Under the pieces are notes generated by a model that did not search any database, had not been told where the DNA came from, and was given only the letters and a program-made list of their open reading frames with translations. A DNA stretch of 15,194 nucleotides from Oscillospiraceae bacterium (GTDB taxonomy: Bacteria > Bacillota > Clostridia > Oscillospirales > Ruminococcaceae), in the NCBI GenBank assembly GCA_017416665.1, contig JAFQBO010000076.1, positions 1 to 15,194 of the forward strand. Reading direction: 5' to 3'. Shown here piece after piece: positions 14,246 to 15,194 of the stretch. The translations under genes and the position numbers were made by a program. Numbering within the stretch: position 1 is the first letter of the stretch; each line of letters begins with the position of its first letter.

Positions 14246-14560
14246 GTGGCAGTCAACGAAAAGATCAGAATCAAGATCAAGGGATACGAACACGCTACAG
14301 TTGATGCAGCAGCTGCAAAGATTGTTGAAGCGGCTAAGAGAAGCGGTGCAAGAGTTTCAGGACCAATTCCACTTCCTACAAACAAAGAGGTTATCACAAT
14401 CCTCAGAGCCGTTCACAAGTACAAGGACAGCCGTGAACAGTTTGAAATGAGAACTCACAAGAGACTCATTGATGTAATCAGACCAACTGCTAAGACAACT
14501 GATGCACTTCAGAAACTTGAAGTACCAGCTGGTGTGGACATCGTAATGGAAGTTAAATAA
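14246..14560 (+). CDS. rpsJ: 30S ribosomal protein S10 (uS10)
   Basis: The 104-residue protein is S10, a component of the 30S head and, as NusE, of antitermination complexes. [11 protein letters not shown] near the start, [11 protein letters not shown] in the middle loop and [11 protein letters not shown] in the second half are family signatures, and the length is usual. The start is a GTG at 14246 with AAGGAGG eight bases upstream. Codon use is more restricted than in the neighbouring genes, as is normal for highly expressed genes. It is the first gene of the S10 operon and is followed by rplC after 112 nt. Confidence 0.98.
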   Translation: MAVNEKIRIKIKGYEHATVDAAAAKIVEAAKRSGARVSGPIPLPTNKEVITILRAVHKYKDSREQFEMRTHKRLIDVIRPTAKTTDALQKLEVPAGVDIVMEVK

Positions 14561-14572
14561 TAACTTCTCCCA

Positions 14573-14646
14573 AAAACGTTTCACAGAAAATCCGATGTGA
14601 AATATGAAGGAAAAATTTCCACCGGTCATGTTGGCATGAGGCCAAC
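14573..14646 (+). other. Hairpins in the rpsJ-rplC spacer
   Basis: The 112-nt spacer has two clean hairpins: TTTCACA (14579-14585) with TGTGAAA (14596-14602), and GTTGGC (14630-14635) with GCCAAC (14641-14646), the second ending 26 bases before the rplC start codon. Neither is followed by a T-run, so they are not terminators. They may influence mRNA processing or translation. Confidence 0.4.
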
Positions 14647-14672
14647 CAATAACCTAACAGGAGGAAATATAC

Positions 14673-15194
14673 ATGAAAAAAGGTATTATCGGCAAGAAAA
14701 TCGGTATGACACAGATTTTCGACGAATCAGGAAAAGTTATTCCTGTAACAGTAGTTGAAGCCGGTCCTTGTGTAGTTGTTCAGAAGAAGACTGTTGAAAA
14801 TGACGGTTACGAAGCTGTTCAGCTCGGTTTCGGCGAAGCTAAGGTTTCAAGAGTAAACAAGCCGATGAAGGGTCACTTCGACAAGGCAGACGTTGCATGC
14901 AAGAAGCAGCTCAAGGAATTCAGACTTGAAGACTGTGCATCAGTAAACGTTGGCGATGTATTAAAGGCAGATACTTTTGCAGTAGGCGACATGGTTGATG
15001 TCAGCGGTACAAGCAAGGGTAAGGGTTTCCAGGGTACAGTTAAGAGACACAACTTCTCAAGACTCAAGGAAACACACGGTACAGGTCCTGTACACAGACA
15101 CGCAGGTTCAATGGGTGCTTGCTCAAGCCCGTCCCGTGTATTCAAAGGCAAGAAACTGCCCGGTCACATGGGTGTGGACACCGTTACTGTTCAG
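14673..15194 (+). CDS. rplC: 50S ribosomal protein L3 (uL3), 3' end beyond window
   Basis: The frame is open from ATG 14673 to the window end (174 codons), so only the C-terminal part (about 35 residues by family length) is missing. [20 protein letters not shown] is the typical L3 N-terminus, and [14 protein letters not shown] with [27 protein letters not shown] is the conserved loop that reaches the peptidyl-transferase centre; these are given here as two separate short blocks of the family. AGGAGG lies about eight bases before the ATG. Gene order rpsJ-rplC is that of the S10 operon. Confidence 0.97.
   Translation, partial: MKKGIIGKKIGMTQIFDESGKVIPVTVVEAGPCVVVQKKTVENDGYEAVQLGFGEAKVSRVNKPMKGHFDKADVACKKQLKEFRLEDCASVNVGDVLKADTFAVGDMVDVSGTSKGKGFQGTVKRHNFSRLKETHGTGPVHRHAGSMGACSSPSRVFKGKKLPGHMGVDTVTVQ

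Noticed and set aside
13941..14450. Open frame of 169 codons across the S10 leader and into rpsJ, including an ATG at 13965 with a Cys-containing start
   Set aside because: It runs out of frame through rpsJ, has no proper ribosome binding site, crosses the terminator hairpin and its sequence follows the RNA structure elements. It is better explained as a leader RNA.
14873..15151. 92-codon open frame on the minus strand at the right edge
   Set aside because: Antisense to rplC, whose L3 signatures are clear.

Overview
The window looks like chromosomal DNA of a low-GC Gram-positive anaerobe in the Clostridia, probably Ruminococcus or another member of the Oscillospiraceae. This rests on gene content and style: a complete Rnf electron-transport operon with a multi-cluster RnfB, strong AGGAGG-type ribosome binding sites, overlapping starts and stops, luxS, an M23 peptidase with LysM-like and G5 regions, and the start of the S10 ribosomal-protein operon. 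The taxon is an inference; no rRNA gene is present.

Positions 8846 to 308 (minus strand) hold an XRE-type regulator followed by a membrane redox cluster: apbE (FMN transferase), a NusG-II domain protein, a Gx-transporter-family membrane protein, rnfC, rnfD, rnfG, rnfE, rnfA, rnfB and a lipoprotein of unknown function. Nearly all neighbours overlap by 4 to 16 bases or sit within 5 bases. The two exceptions are junctions filled by palindromic repeat DNA: rnfC/rnfD, with a multi-hairpin element of about 220 bp, and rnfA/rnfB, with an 83-bp REPIN-like double hairpin. A second copy of the multi-hairpin element, in inverted orientation, lies beyond the lipoprotein gene at the left edge, so rnfD-G-E-A-B-lipoprotein is bracketed by inverted repeats. 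ApbE would attach FMN to Thr166 of RnfG and Thr165 of RnfD. The complex would couple electron flow between ferredoxin and NAD to ion transport.

Positions 9095 to 12291 (plus strand, divergent from the regulator) hold a histidine phosphatase, a polytopic membrane protein, an RluA-type pseudouridine synthase, a small acidic protein of unknown function and luxS. Positions 12486 to 13850 encode an exported M23 peptidase. Its upstream region has a perfect TATAAT and a sequence matching the WalR two-component-regulator box.

Positions 13851 to 14245 are a leader of about 300 nt for the S10 operon: a near-consensus promoter, a conserved-looking hairpin, and a strong intrinsic terminator before rpsJ, which suggests transcription attenuation. 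rpsJ is complete (GTG start). rplC runs off the right edge.

I did not find a convincingly new enzymatic system. The most unusual material is the structured non-coding DNA: inverted multi-hairpin elements with compensatory base changes, a REPIN inside the rnf operon, and the S10 attenuator.
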